Origin: Hibiscus mutabilis
Taxonomy: Eukaryota > Streptophyta > Magnoliopsida > Malvales > Malvaceae
Direction of reading: 5' to 3'
Length of the DNA stretch: 64,000 nucleotides
Assembly: GCA_019671005.1 (NCBI GenBank)
Contig: CM033725.1
Coordinates: 33,750,678-33,814,677, forward strand
Shown here one piece after another: positions 33,448-46,600 of the stretch. The translations under genes were made by a program, and so were the position numbers. Positions within the stretch are counted from its first letter, which is position 1, and every line of letters begins with the position of its first letter. The notes beneath the pieces were generated by a model, which worked only from the letters and a program-made list of their open reading frames with translations, was not told where the DNA came from and ran no database searches.

Positions 33448-36400
33448 ATGGCGTCCTTTAGTGGCGTCAGTTTATGTGCTATGCGTTCCATTTCTAATAA
33501 GAACAGTCTCGCTTCGACTCACCCATGCATTTCTTCGAGCTTTCTTTCAAAACCCAACTCTTTAAAATCCTTTAAACCGCTTCAGTTAAGGAAAGATGGG
33601 GCTCTTGAGAGGTTTTCAAGGACTTCTTCGATACCTTTTGTTGTTCGTTGTGAAGCTTCAGCGGGAAGGGTAAGTTCGTTAGTTTTTTGATGGGTGTCGT
33701 CTCATCGACTGTAGATATTTAGTTAGATAATAACTTTATCATCTTGTTTGCCGACCCAATCCCGAGTAAAAGAAAAAAAAATGTTTTTAGATTCTTTTAA
33801 TGAATTTAGTTTTGTTGGTGTTAAGGAGATTGGATCTGTATTAATTTGGAGTTGTCAATATTGAGTCAGTGTTGGGATGTTATTACAGATTACTCAACAA
33901 GAGTTTACAGAAATGGCCTGGCAAGCCATTGTTTCTTCTCCAGATGTGGCTAGAGAGAACAAGCATCAAATAGTTGAAACAGAACACTTGATGAAGGCTC
34001 TCTTGGAGCAGAAGAATGGTCTTGCTCGTCGGATATTTTCTAAACTCGGAGTTGACAACACTCGCCTTCTTGAAGCCACTGATAAGTTCATCCAACGGCA
34101 ACCAAAGGTGACCTCTACCACATTCTGATATAGTCTCTTCCATGTTTTATAAATTGCCTTCAACATTGACTATAATTCTCTTATTCTTGTTTGTTTTTGG
34201 TGCATTTGTTTACATGTGATTGAACTTTGATGCATTTGTTTACATGTGATTGAACTTTGATGCATTGTTTGCCTCTATGGCTCTTGACAATATTGTTTAT
34301 TGGATGTTAACTATATCCCCTTTCTGGATTACAAAGTTACATATCCTGATTATATATCTTCTATGCTGTGCAATTATAATAGGTTCTCGGTGATTCAGCT
34401 GGTTCAATGTTAGGACGTGACCTGGAAGCTCTGATCCAGCGCGCTAGGGAGTACAAGAAGGAGTATGGGGATTCCTTTGTTTCTGTTGAGCATTTGGTTC
34501 TTGGATTTACACAAGATCAACGTTTTGGGAAACAGTTGTTCAGTGATTTTAAAATATCCAACCAATCCTTGAAATCTGCATTAGAATCCATTAGGGGACG
34601 TCAATCAGTTATTGACCAAGGTAGCGGAATTTTCCTTTTCATACATTTTACTACTTGGTAGTTGTTTGAATGAATTTGGCACATGCAGAAATACGAGGAT
34701 TATGTGAGTTTTACTGTAAAGATGCATTTTTTCCTTCCTTGAGAGATGACATATATTGCCTTTTTTTCCCTTGTATTGGTGCCTTTCCTTTGTCCGAATT
34801 AGATGCTGTTTACACAGTTTTGCTATCCACCTTTTGTACTTGGAGTTTATGGAGACAGCTTAACAGAAAGAGGGTGAAAACTGGTCAGATATTTAGGTTT
34901 CTGGTTACAAATTTGAACCAGGTGTTTGATTCATAAGCCGATGGACCAAATTTTGTAATGATTTCACGTGTACACGTCTGCTGTTTTCTAGGCTTAATTA
35001 ATGCTCCTTGTCATAATTCTGCTTCTTGAGGCTTCATTGTATTTTGTTGTCTTTGTTTTCTTGGGTTTTAATGATAATTTTTTCTGGTCGCTTCACCTTT
35101 TAACTGACACTGAGTTTTTGACTATAGATCCTGAAGGAAAATATGAAGCATTGGAAAAGTATGGGAAAGATTTAACAGCAATGGCAAGAGCAGGAAAGCT
35201 TGACCCTGTGATAGGAAGAGATGATGAAATACGCAGGTGCATCCAGATCCTCTCTAGGAGAACCAAGAACAATCCTGTGCTGATTGGTGAACCGGGTGTC
35301 GGAAAAACTGCAATCTCTGAAGGGTAAGCAATAAATGCTTAGGTTTTGCTTCATGCATGATCATTTAAATAACTTTGCAAGTTAACAGGATGATGTATGT
35401 TTCAAGACTGCTCTTCTTTAAATTCCTGGCTTATCAGAATAATTACACAGTATATTGCTGATATTCAATGTTACGAGTGTTTTGGTGCTACCGCTATTAA
35501 CTTAGGCCTCAGTGTTACTATGTTGAGTTGAATTTGGTCAGTAACATGTTATAAGCCACTTGCAATAACTACCTCTTGCGCTTCCGCTACTGGTTAGTTG
35601 TAATCAGTCTTATCTCAATAACTAATTATGTACATATTCTCATTGTGTCTTTTAACAGGCTTGCCCAGAGAATTGTGCAGGGGGATGTGCCTCAAGCTTT
35701 GACGGATCGTAAGGTGTGTGCTATGCATTGAAGTTAACTACCATGTATATATATTTGATTTTTTTCATGAAAAGTTAAATTTTGTTTTTATACAATTTTA
35801 TTTTGGAGGTGAGTGATGGCTGGGCGTGCTATCCTGGCTTGATCAAATTATGGATACTGATTGAATCCTGTTTTGTTCACAGCTTATATCCCTTGACATG
35901 GGTGCACTCATAGCCGGGGCTAAATATCGGGGAGAATTTGAGGACAGACTGAAGGCAGTACTTAAGGAAGTAACAGAATCTGATGGACAAATTATCCTCT
36001 TCATTGATGAGATTCACACGGTTGTGGGGGCAGGTGATGTTTTGTTATGTTTCTAGTTTATATAGGTTTGTTGTCTGATATCTGTAAAGTGGGCTTACCT
36101 TTAAGAGCCTGTCTATGGGTTTAGATCAGCTTGTTAGAGTTTAACCTTTCTATATTGGAGATGGTCGTTCTGCATGGATTTATGCTTTTCTATAAATTTC
36201 TTAGGCTGATTGGCTGATAGTACTTTGTTTTATTTCCTGTTGATATGATCTCTGTTTCAGGTGCCACAAATGGTGCAATGGATGCAGGCAATCTTCTGAA
36301 GCCTATGCTTGGTCGAGGAGAACTGCGTTGCATCGGCGCAACAACACTAGATGAATATCAGAAATACATTGAGAAAGATCCAGCTCTGGAGCGCCGTTTC

Positions 36401-39206
36401 CAGCAGGTTTATGTTGATCAGCCAACAGTAGAAGATACAGTTTCTATACTCCGGGGACTTCGTGAGAGATATGAGTTGCATCATGGAGTCCGTATTTCTG
36501 ACAGTGCACTTGTAGAAGCCGCAATCCTGTCTGACCGTTATATTAGTGGTCGATTTTTACCTGACAAAGGTAACAGCTGGGAATTGGTGTCGGTCATACA
36601 AGATGCAACTTGAGATTAGGAATGTTATTGAGTAATGGCAAGAGCCGGAAATATTGCCTCTGACTAGTAACAAATTAACTCTTTATGTTTTCTATTTTCC
36701 CAGTTATACAGGGATAGTAGCTAGGTTAAGACAATTATATGCTCAAGTTTCTTAATATGTTCTGGCTCCACATGTTTCCGGAATTCAATTTTACTAATAT
36801 ATGTTTTCATATAATCATATTGCAGCTATTGACTTAGTTGATGAAGCAGCTGCTAAATTGAAAATGGAAATCACTTCAAAACCCACCGCCCTTGATGAGA
36901 TTAATCGTTCAGTATTGAAGCTGGAGATGGAGAGGCTGTCTCTCACAAATGATACTGACAAAGCTTCAAGGGATAGATTGAGCCGCCTTGAGTCTGAGTT
37001 GTCCCTCTTAAAGGATAGACAGGCTGCGTTGACTGAGCAATGGGAGCATGAGAAGACTGTCATGACACGCATTCAGTCAATAAAGGAAGAAGTATGCTCA
37101 TATTTCTCTAGAAATTACTCTGAAAGCTTTGTTTTCCCTGCCATCACATATTTTGTAATTTCTCATCTTGCGAGAGTGAAGACTGCAACTGCATCTTCAG
37201 ATGTAACAGTAATGTTGAAGCCAATGACAGGACTGACCTTTATTTTATATCAATTGAAGACAAAATGATGTATTCCACTAACTTCTTTACTTATATAGAT
37301 TGACAGGGTGAATGTGGAGATCCAGCAGGCTGAGCGGGAGTATGATCTCAATCGTGCAGCTGAGCTGAAATATGGGAGTTTGAACTCTTTGCAGCGTCAA
37401 CTTTCTGATGCAGAAAATGAATTAGATGAGTATATGAAATCTGGAAAATCCATGCTGAGAGAAGAAGTTACAGGAAATAATATTGCTGAAGTAGTTAGTA
37501 AATGGACTGGCATACCAGTTTCCAAGCTTCAAGAATCAGGGAGGGAGAAACTATTACATTTGGAAGAAGTGCTGCATAAACGTGTCGTTGGTCAAGATCC
37601 TGCTGTTAGATCTGTAGCTGAGGCCATTCAGCGATCACGAGCTGGTCTCTCAGACCCCCGCCGACCAATTGCCAGTTTTATGTTTATGGGTCCAGCTGGT
37701 GTAGGGAAAACCGAACTTGCGAAGGCCCTTGCGTCCTACTTGTTTAATGCTGAGGAAGCACATGTCCGCATTGATATGAGCGAGTATATGGAAAAACATG
37801 CAGTTTCGAGACTTATAGGTGCTCCACCTGGTTATGTGGGGTATGAAGAAGGAGGACAGCTCACAGAGACTGTTCGCCGTAGGCCATATGCTGTAATTCT
37901 TTTTGATGAGATAGAGAAAGCTCATGGTGATGTATTTAATGTTTTCCTTCAAATTTTGGATGACGGGAGAGTCACTGATTCACAGGGTCGGACTGTGAGC
38001 TTTACCAACACCGTTATCATTATGACTTCCAATGTGGGTTCACAGTACATTCTAAACTCGGATGAAGAAAAGCCTAAAGATCTAGCTTATGAAACCATCA
38101 AGCAGAGAGTGATGGAGGCTGCAAGAGAGATCTTTCGACCCGAGTTCATGAATCGTGTTGATGAGTACATAGTGTTCCAGCCTTTGGACCGCAAAGAAAT
38201 CAGCAGTATCGTGAGGTTACAGGTAAGTTTCTCTGATGACTACCTCTTGGCATAATTGCTTGCATGAGTATTTATATGATGTGGATTTTATTATAATTGA
38301 GTGTTTCCGAATTCTCAACCATGTCCTTATCCATTATAGAATGTGATAAGGATATTAATGACTTTATTCAACTATGAAAAAAATCTCAAAAAATAAACTA
38401 CTATAACAATAGCAAATGATTAACTAAAAAACTACAGTTATCTTATGATTCTGATGTTAATTCTTAAATGTTAATTTTTAGAATGAGATGATGTTTTGGT
38501 TGGTCATCCATGAATCTGATATTGCTTGATTTGATTTCTTCTCTAGACTAGATTTTGATCCAGCAAGTTACGAAATGTGCTCTTTATGTTTTACTACTTT
38601 CTTCAAATAATCAAATTTATGCTCATTAGGTAGATCTCACTTGATAGATTTTTATGCATGTTTTTGACACATACCCAGATATAGGATCCTATAAGGATTC
38701 TTCATATATATGAGAATCCTTAAAAGTTAATATATCCATGTTGGACAAATAGCGGAGTACGAATAATATAGGATTTTTATTTCTGTTGCAAGAGAAGCAC
38801 CAATCCTTGTCATGTTGCCGAGCTTACATTGTTTCTCTTATAGTTTGTGACTCCAACTTCTGTGTCTATTTTACAGCTGGAACGTGTGCAAAAGAGGGTT
38901 TCAGATAGGAAAATAAGAATCCAGGTCACGGATGCCTCTGTTCAGCTTCTTGGTAACCTTGGTTACGATCCAAACTACGGTGCTAGACCCGTGAAAAGAG
39001 TGATTCAACAGAATGTTGAAAATAAACTTGCCAAGGGCATCTTAAGAGGGGAGTTCAAAGATGAGGACACCATTTTAGTAGACACGGAGGTAACAGCGTC
39101 TCCGAATGGCCAGCGTCCCCAGCAGAAGCTAGTCTTCAAGAGAGTCGACGGTGATATGGATACTCGAGCCATGGATGGTCACAAAGCTGTATCTCAGACT
39201 GTCTGA
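33448..39206 (+). CDS. CLPB3: Plastid ClpB-type Hsp100 disaggregase (ClpB3), ten exons, 969 residues
   Basis: Exons inferred from splice sites and frame: 33448-33669, 33889-34107, 34383-34620, 35128-35323, 35659-35713, 35883-36033, 36261-36569, 36826-37091, 37299-38222 and 38877-39206. All introns are GT-AG and phases agree throughout. The total of 969 residues is close to the roughly 968 of Arabidopsis CLPB3. The product is an AAA+ hexamer that pulls proteins out of aggregates using ATP, with Hsp70 partners, in the plastid stroma. Domains in order: Ser-rich basic transit peptide (about 1-70), Clp N domain (about 75-220), first ATPase (Walker A GEPGVGKT at 280-287, pore Tyr325, Walker B ending D352-E353), coiled-coil middle domain (about 480-600), second ATPase (Walker A GPAGVGKT at 683-690, pore Tyr731, Walker B D755-E756). 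No frameshift or premature stop was seen. The mitochondrial paralogue ClpB4 is less likely, judging by the transit peptide and the sequence around the mature start. Confidence 0.95.
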
Positions 39207-39652
39207 GAGTTGGACTCATCAGTTTTGAGCAAGGGAATACCTTAGCTCAGTTTAGAATTTCTCTTATATTGTGCATGACATTTTCTTTTCCAGAAGTGAT
39301 GGTCTCAGTGTTTTCTTTGGTGATCTAACTCCACTGTGGCTTAAGATGTGGAATACAAGAATGATTACTTTGTTTTCAGAATCCACTTGGATGTCCCAAG
39401 TTACCTTTATTCCTTGTCAGATGTAACATTAATGCACTTGCAAATGCAGTGGATAGTATGAATGAAACAAAGATTGACAGATTGCCATGCCCATAACATA
39501 CGATGACAGTATGGCATGCACATGGGTAGTTCTGCGGTGAACCCTGACATGTTTTACAGGCAGCAAATTTGTACGTAGATTTTACGAAGTTTATACATAA
39601 ATATTTATAGTAATTATATAAAAATGATATATACATAAAATTTTACGAGGTA
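39207..39652 (+). other. ClpB 3' UTR and flank
   Basis: A T-rich, unique-looking sequence follows the stop. No perfect AATAAA was settled on. Degenerate copies of the downstream repeat unit may start as early as about 39587, so the transcript could end close to or inside the array. Confidence 0.5.
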
Positions 39653-42411
39653 AAAATTTGTGTACTAACATAAATATTAAGAAAATATATTTTCTTACAA
39701 GAACGATAAACGATAAAAATTTTAGAAAGAATCAAAATTATTACATAATATATATAAATTGTTGTAGAAATGATAATAAAAGATGTGTACCAAAATTTTT
39801 ACCTGAGACACCGAAATTAAAAGGAACTCAACTTAAGGTAAGCATTTGTGGACATATATATTGGCCTATAGAAAAAATTATTTTCTTACATTAACAATGA
39901 GAATTTTAGTATGTACAGAAATTATTACATAATATACATAAATTGTTGCAAAAATAATAATAAAAACGTACGTACCGAAACTCTTACCCGAGATCACTAA
40001 AACCAAAATGAGCTCAACTTAGAGTAAGCATTTGTGTACATATAGATTGGCCTACAAAAAATTTTATTTTCTTACAAGAACGATGAAAATTTCAGTAGGT
40101 ACCGAAATTATAACAAAATATACAAAAATTGTTACGAAAATTGTAATAAAAATGTACGTACCGAAATATTTATCCGAAATCATCAAAACCAAAAGAGCTC
40201 AATTTAGGGTAAACATTTGTGTACATATAAATTAACCTACAAAAAAATCTATTTTCGTACAAGAATGATGAAAATTTCAGTAGGTACCCAAATTATTACA
40301 AAATATACATAAATTGGTACAAATATGGTAACAAAACACGTACGTACTGAAATCCTTAGTCGAGATCACCAAAACCAAAAGGAGCTCAACTTAATGTAAG
40401 CATTTCTGTACGTACAGATTAGCCTAAAAAAACCTATTTTCTTACAAGAACGATAAGAATTTTAGTAGGTACAGAAATTATTACAAAATATACATAAATT
40501 GTTACAAGAATGGTAACAAAAAACGTACGTACCGAAATCCTTACCCGAGATCGTCAAAACTAAAAGGAGCTCAACTTAGGGTAAGCATTTGTGTACATAC
40601 AGATTCGCCTACAAGAAAACCTATTTTCTTACATGAACGATGAGAATTTTAGTATGTACATAAATTATTACATAATATACATAAATTGTTACAGAAATAG
40701 TAATACAAAACGTACGAACCGAAATACTTACCCGAGATCACCAAAACCAAAAGAAGCTCAACTTAGGGTAAGCATTTGTATACATACAGATTGGCCTACA
40801 AGAAAAACCAATTTTCTTACATGAACAATGAGAATTTCAGTAGGAACCTAAATTATTACGTATTATACATAATTTGTTACGAAAATGGTAATAAAAAAGG
40901 TACGTACCAAAATCTTTACCCGAGATCACCAAAACCAAAAGAAGCTCAACTCAAGGTAAGCATTTGTGTACATATATATTAACCTACAAGAAAACCTATT
41001 TTCTTAAAAGAATGATGAGAATTTTAGTAGGTACATAAATTATTACAAAACATACATAAATTGTTATAGAAATGGTAATAAAAAAAATACATACCGAAAT
41101 CCTTACCTGAGATCACCAAAACCAAAAGGAGCTCAACTTAGGGTAAGCGTTTGTGTACGTACAGGTTGACCTACAAGAAAACCTATTTTCTTTCAAGAAC
41201 GATAAGAATTTCAGTAGGTACAGAAATTATTATATAATATACATAAATTGTTACAGAAATGGTAATAAAAAACGTACGTACTGAAATCCTTACCCGGGAT
41301 CACCAAAACCAAAAGGAGCTCAACTTAGGGTAAGCATTTATGTACATACAGATTGGCCTACAAGAAAACGTATTTTCTTACAAGAACGATGAGAATTTTT
41401 GTAGGTACCGAAATTATTACAAAATATACATAAATTATTACAAAAAATGGTAACAAAAAACGTACGTACTGAGATCCTTACCCAAGATCACCAAAACCAA
41501 AAGGAGCTCAACTTAGGGTAAGCATTTGTGTACATACAAATTTGCTTACAAGAAAACGTATTTTCTTACAAGAACGATTATAATTTCAGTAGGTACAGAA
41601 ATTATTACGGAATATACATAGTTTGCTACAAGAAGGATAAGAAAAAAGGTACGTGCCAAAAATCTTACCCGAGATCACCCAAACCAAAAGGAGCTCAACT
41701 TAGTGTAAGCATTTGTGTACATATATATTGGCCTACAAGAAAACCTATTTTCTTACTAGAACGATGATAACTTTAGTAGGTACAAAAATTATTACATAAT
41801 ATACATAATTTGTTACTGAAAGTGTAATAAAAAATGTATGTACCGAAATCCTTACCCAAGATCACCAAAACCAAAAAGAGCTCAACTTATGATAAGCATT
41901 TGTGTACATACAAATTGGGCTACAAGAAAACCTATTTTCTTACAAAAAGATGAGAATTTGAGTAGGTACACAAACTATTACAGAATATACATAAGTTGGT
42001 ATAGAAAGGGTAAGAAAAATTGTACGTATAGAAATCCTTATCCGAGATCACCCAAATACAAAAGGAGCTCAACTGACGGTAAGCATTTGTGTACATACAT
42101 ATTGGGCTACAAGATAACCTATTTGCTTACAAAAAGGATGAAAATTTAAGTAGGTACACAATTTATTATAGAATATACATAATTTGTTACAGTAAAGGTA
42201 ATAAAAATTGTACGTACAGAAATCCTTACCCGAGATCTCCCAATTCAAAAGGAGCTCAACTTACGGTAAGCATTTGTGTACATACATACTGGGTTATAAG
42301 AAAACCTATTTTAGTACAAAAATGATGAGAATTTGAGTAGGTACATAAATTATTATAGAATATACATAATTTGTTACAATAAAGGTAATAAAAAAAAGGT
42401 ACATACATATT
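39653..42411. repeat. Satellite-like tandem array, about 15 units of about 187 bp
   Basis: The anchor GTAAGCATTTGTGTACAT (or a close variant) starts at 39838, 40024, 40209, 40396, 40581, 40768, 40956, 41143, 41330, 41518, 41705, 41891, 42079 and 42266, spaced 185-188 bp. A degenerate first unit begins near 39653 and the last ends near 42411. Each unit also has GAGCTCAACTTA, ACGTACGTACC and TATTTTCTTACAAGAACGAT. Short ORFs in the array repeat the same peptide from unit to unit and are not genes. Confidence 0.95.
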
Positions 42412-42574
42412 TGAATGACAATATCTAATTTTAATATATATATATATATATCAGACATTGTTAATTTAATTAGTATTTTAATCCTATGTTTTTAAATAAT
42501 GTTCATAATTATTAATTTTGAAAATATTCGAATGAAGCTATCAAAGCTTATCCTTTCAAGGAGAGCTACATATA

Positions 42575-43365
42575 TTCTTACTGGGAAACACTATCAACTT
42601 CGATACTTCATCTAATCCAATCTTTTTTTAATCTTAAATTCTCATTTGTCGGCTTTCATGAGCAGGATAATTATCGAATTATATAGAATAAATCATGCTT
42701 TTGTAAAAAAAAGTAAAACTTTGCATATTTTATTGATGTATAAGTGCATATATATAACACATTTATACCGGTATAAATTCTTCTTAACTTCAACTAACTA
42801 TGACTAACTTACACCGGTGTAAATTCTACTGAAATACAGCTAATTAAATAACTATGGCTAACTTACACTGGTGTAAATTCTACTGAACTACAGCTTACTA
42901 ATTATGGCTAACTTACACCTATGTAAATTCTACTAATTTAACTAATTATCAAATTTGAAATGATACTTCTTCATCTTTTCACCACTTGTAAAAGGTTTCT
43001 TATTGGGAAACACTATCAACTTCGGTACTTCATCCAATGCAATCGTTTTTGAATCTTAAATTCTCATTTATCGGCTTTCATGAACAGGATAATTATCGAA
43101 TTATATAGAATAAATCATACTTTTGTAAAGAAAAGTAAAACTTTTCATATTTTATTGATGTATAAGTTCATATATATAACACATTTACACCGGTATAAAT
43201 TCTTTTTGTGTACAACTAACTAATTACTACTAACTTACACCGGTGTAAATTCTATTGAACTACAGCTAACTAAATAACTATGGCTACAGCTAACTAAATA
43301 ACTATGACTAACTTACACCGGTGTAAATTTTACTGAACTACAGCTTACTAATTATGGCTAACAAA
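42575..43365. repeat. Direct duplication of about 430 bp carrying ACCGGT-centred palindromes
   Basis: GGGAAACACTATCAACTTCG occurs at about 42583 and about 43012, and the copies align for over 350 bp. Within each copy, a short sub-repeat built on TTACACCGGTGTAA recurs: perfect copies at 42809-42822, 43235-43248 and 43313-43326, with variants at 42863, 42913 and 43185. An 18-bp perfect palindrome, ATTTATACCGGTATAAAT, is at 42761-42778. Confidence 0.88.
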
Positions 43366-43369
43366 ATTG

Positions 43370-43680
43370 GGTAAAAGGTTTCGAAACCCTGGTAGTATTG
43401 GAACCATTAGTGAAGAATGGCTTGGAAGAAACATTTGGTAAAAGGTTTCGAAGCCACCCTGGTACTATCGAAACCACGAAGGTAAAATGGTCTGGAAAGA
43501 ATATTTGATTAATGGTTTCGAAACTCAAATGGTGGTTTCGAGACCACTAAGGCAGACTTGTTTGAAAACATTATTTGGTTACAAGTTTCGAACCCCCATG
43601 GTGGTTTCGAAACCAGGACCTCAAAAGGTGATATTGTCTCGTAAAAAAATCCAGGTGTCGCAAATGGTTTCGTACATTTT
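43370..43680. repeat. Four tandem units with paired GGTTTCGAAACC palindromes
   Basis: Units of about 67-70 bp start near 43370, 43437, 43507 and 43577. Each holds two TTCGAA or TATCGA palindromes. Starts are 43377/43394, 43444/43464, 43514/43534 and 43584/43603, so three of four pairs are 19-20 bp apart. GGTTTCGAAACC is its own reverse complement. No LTR ends were identified around it. The small ORFs on both strands follow from the repeat. Confidence 0.85.
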
Positions 43681-43699
43681 GTTAAAGTAACTACTACAT

Positions 43700-46600
43700 A
43701 TTCGGTAATAAAACTGAGAAATTGCATACGTTGCAATAAATAATTTGTGCAATTACTATTTGAACCATCACATTTATTGCTACAATAAATTCTTACAACC
43801 ACCATTAAATGGTTATACAAACACCCAACAATAATTTGCAGCAAGCATATTTTCTTCCTCAACTTCCCTTCACCATATGCGTGGGAAGTAGTGGCATTTT
43901 TTTCACTCTATCCACACACAAGAACCATCTAAACAATATATTTTGTACTATTCAACACTACCATTCGTAGGTACAAGGTAAGTGGCATTTTCTTCCTCAT
44001 CCACCGCAATTGTGTCATCATTCACCCCTTCTACGTCGACATTGCTACTTTCATCCATTTTCAACTACTTCGATCTGAAATGAACGTCATATTAGTTTTT
44101 AGAATTAGATAATACTCAACATCTTATACTAATAGACCAAAATAAATTCAATTTCTTTACTACTTACATCAAATACAGACAACAAATATTCCTAACTTCT
44201 TTCAAACAACTAATTATTAGTTACACCATACACTATTGGACGACCAAAAAATTCAGTTTCCGAACTAGTTACATCATTTATCGACAACAAGTATTGTTAA
44301 CTTCTCTATTATTGGCATAAACAATCCACGTAAAGCAATTAATAAATGAGGGGAGGAGGAAAGGAATAAATGATAAAAAAGATAAGTAGTTCAATAACAA
44401 AAAAAAAAATTTTAGACGCCTGAACTGCAAATAAAAATTTAAAGAAAAATAAGGCATACACTTGTAAAGGAGCAAGAAAAGTCAGCCAAAACTTAAAATA
44501 ATCAGCCTAGTTAGTTTTCCATTTATATCCGCAACCATAAAATCTACATTGTAACAAATACATAGCTGAAACAAGAAGATTCATTCAATGGAGAAAACAT
44601 AGAAAGAGAACAAGAAAAATTGACTAGAACACAACCATGAAAAACTTAACAACATAGTTCACTCAAATGATGAACTTACACAAAATACTGATTAGCATTA
44701 GAGTATTAACTCACCTACAAAACTGATCAACCTTCTCAATAGAATAAAAAGCTAAAAGAAATTGATCATCTCTACAGTAGACAAGGTCAAATAAAATTTC
44801 TCATAAGAGAAAACACAAGATTCACAAAAATTTGCACCTAAATCAAAATTAAGATTTTGCCAAAGTTTAAAATAATGTAAAACCGCTTAGTTGTTAAGAT
44901 AATAAGATTCTTATTTATAGGGATCAAAGAACAACAATTTCTAGGTCACATTTGTACAGAAGTTTCAAGATTTTGGGGGACTTCTCATTTGGTGCAACTG
45001 GAGACTAGTTGCAGGAAAACTAGGTGACATATTTTTACAGTGATAGGCTGCACACTCAATTTTTCGGCCACAATGCTAAGACAAGCGTCTACAATTTTGC
45101 CGAATACATTCACGAATCCATGATTTAAGAAGGGCTTAATTAGAAGGATGCATTAATAGTGAGAGTAGGAGTGAGACAATAGAGAATTTTGTTTAATAAC
45201 GAATGTGAACAATGATGAGAAATTAAACAAATTGTATGGGTTAAATGCATCAAGACAATTAAGCCCTCAAGCCAAATAGATGTTGCATACAGGTAGTTTC
45301 ACATTACTTGCAGGAATGTATGATTCTGTCATCATATCAGGAACAATGTAATATAGGTGGTACCCTAATAATAGATATATTAAATCAAGTAACATTTTGT
45401 TGTCCTTCGATATACTTCTATTCTAATTGCTACCTATGTATTTATTCAATCAAATTTAATATGGGTCGATTGCGTTCATGCTTAACATGCATTATAAGTA
45501 ATCTTACATTAACTTCAATGCAAAATAAATAATAAAAACAATAAACTAATATATAAAATTATTTTTCCCTACAATATATTCAATCAAGTAACATTCAAAT
45601 TTCTACCTATATTATTTACTTGGGTAACACTGAAATAAGGAAGAGCAACATTCAAATTTCGAAACTTTTTTATCTAATACAACAACAAAAAAAACACCAA
45701 ATTGTTTCATGATCTAGTTCTGTTATGTAATAAAGTAAAAAGATACTAAAGCTCCACTTGCTTGATGCTTTTGGCAATTTCTATTTTGCTCGGGGTTGTC
45801 AAGGATGCCATGCACAATTTAGGCACTAACACTTCCATATATATCTTTACATGCAAGACACATACACAAAAAAGGCTCGCCCAAGTAATATAAATAAGTA
45901 CATACTACATCACAGTTGTTACAAGATTAACCCTAAATCTTAATACATAGTAGATTAAAAAAATTGAAGCGTAAAGCTTATTGCTTTACAAATGAACAAA
46001 ACGGTAAACATTTTAAATATTGTAGCAGAAACAATATAAACCATTCTATAAAAAATTAACGCGAAAGCTACACGAACATAACTTCAAAACCAACTATTGA
46101 TTAGTTGAGACAAGAACATACAAATTAACCCATATAGCATTGATTAGTTGAAACGAGAACATATCATCACTGAAGCAAAAGAGACTCTTAAAACTAAATA
46201 AAAAACTAAGTTCAAAACCAACCATTCCATAATATAATAGTGTTTTTCTTAAATTCAAAGCTCTCTTTTAGAAAAAATAAAATATCGTAAAATAATTTTT
46301 ACATCTGAATAGAAACCCTATTTTCACCAAAAAATAACATACTCATCCCAAACCATAACTTCTTTCAAATCCCTCGAAAAAATTTTCATTTCTTTATGTA
46401 GACTTCTTGAGAAGAAATTTTAAGAATGTATAGGAACAAGATTCTTACTTGACAACTTGCTTCTTTCTAAATCTCCTTCAGAAGTTAAAATCTCGTACAA
46501 TCACCCCTTGAATGCTTTCAACGTGTTTGAGAATGAAAATACCCTAACTCTCCAGTTTTTCCCCGCTCAATTAAGGCCTGATGCAGCTTTTGACTTGCTT

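Noticed and set aside
34670..34936. 88-codon ORF between ClpB exons 3 and 4
   Set aside because: It lies wholly in an intron, and exon 4 resumes the conserved ClpB sequence in phase.
37650..37952. 100-codon antisense ORF in ClpB exon 9
   Set aside because: It is a shadow of the conserved second ATPase domain on the opposite strand.
39658..42325. Series of ORFs of 60-100 codons downstream of ClpB
   Set aside because: They repeat the same peptide at 187-bp steps inside the satellite-like array, with no start context or codon bias. The array itself is not CRISPR: this is plant nuclear DNA and there are no unique spacers.
43509..43862. 117-codon antisense ORF over the GGTTTCGAAACC units
   Set aside because: Much of it is the palindromic repeat read backwards, with no similarity to a known protein.
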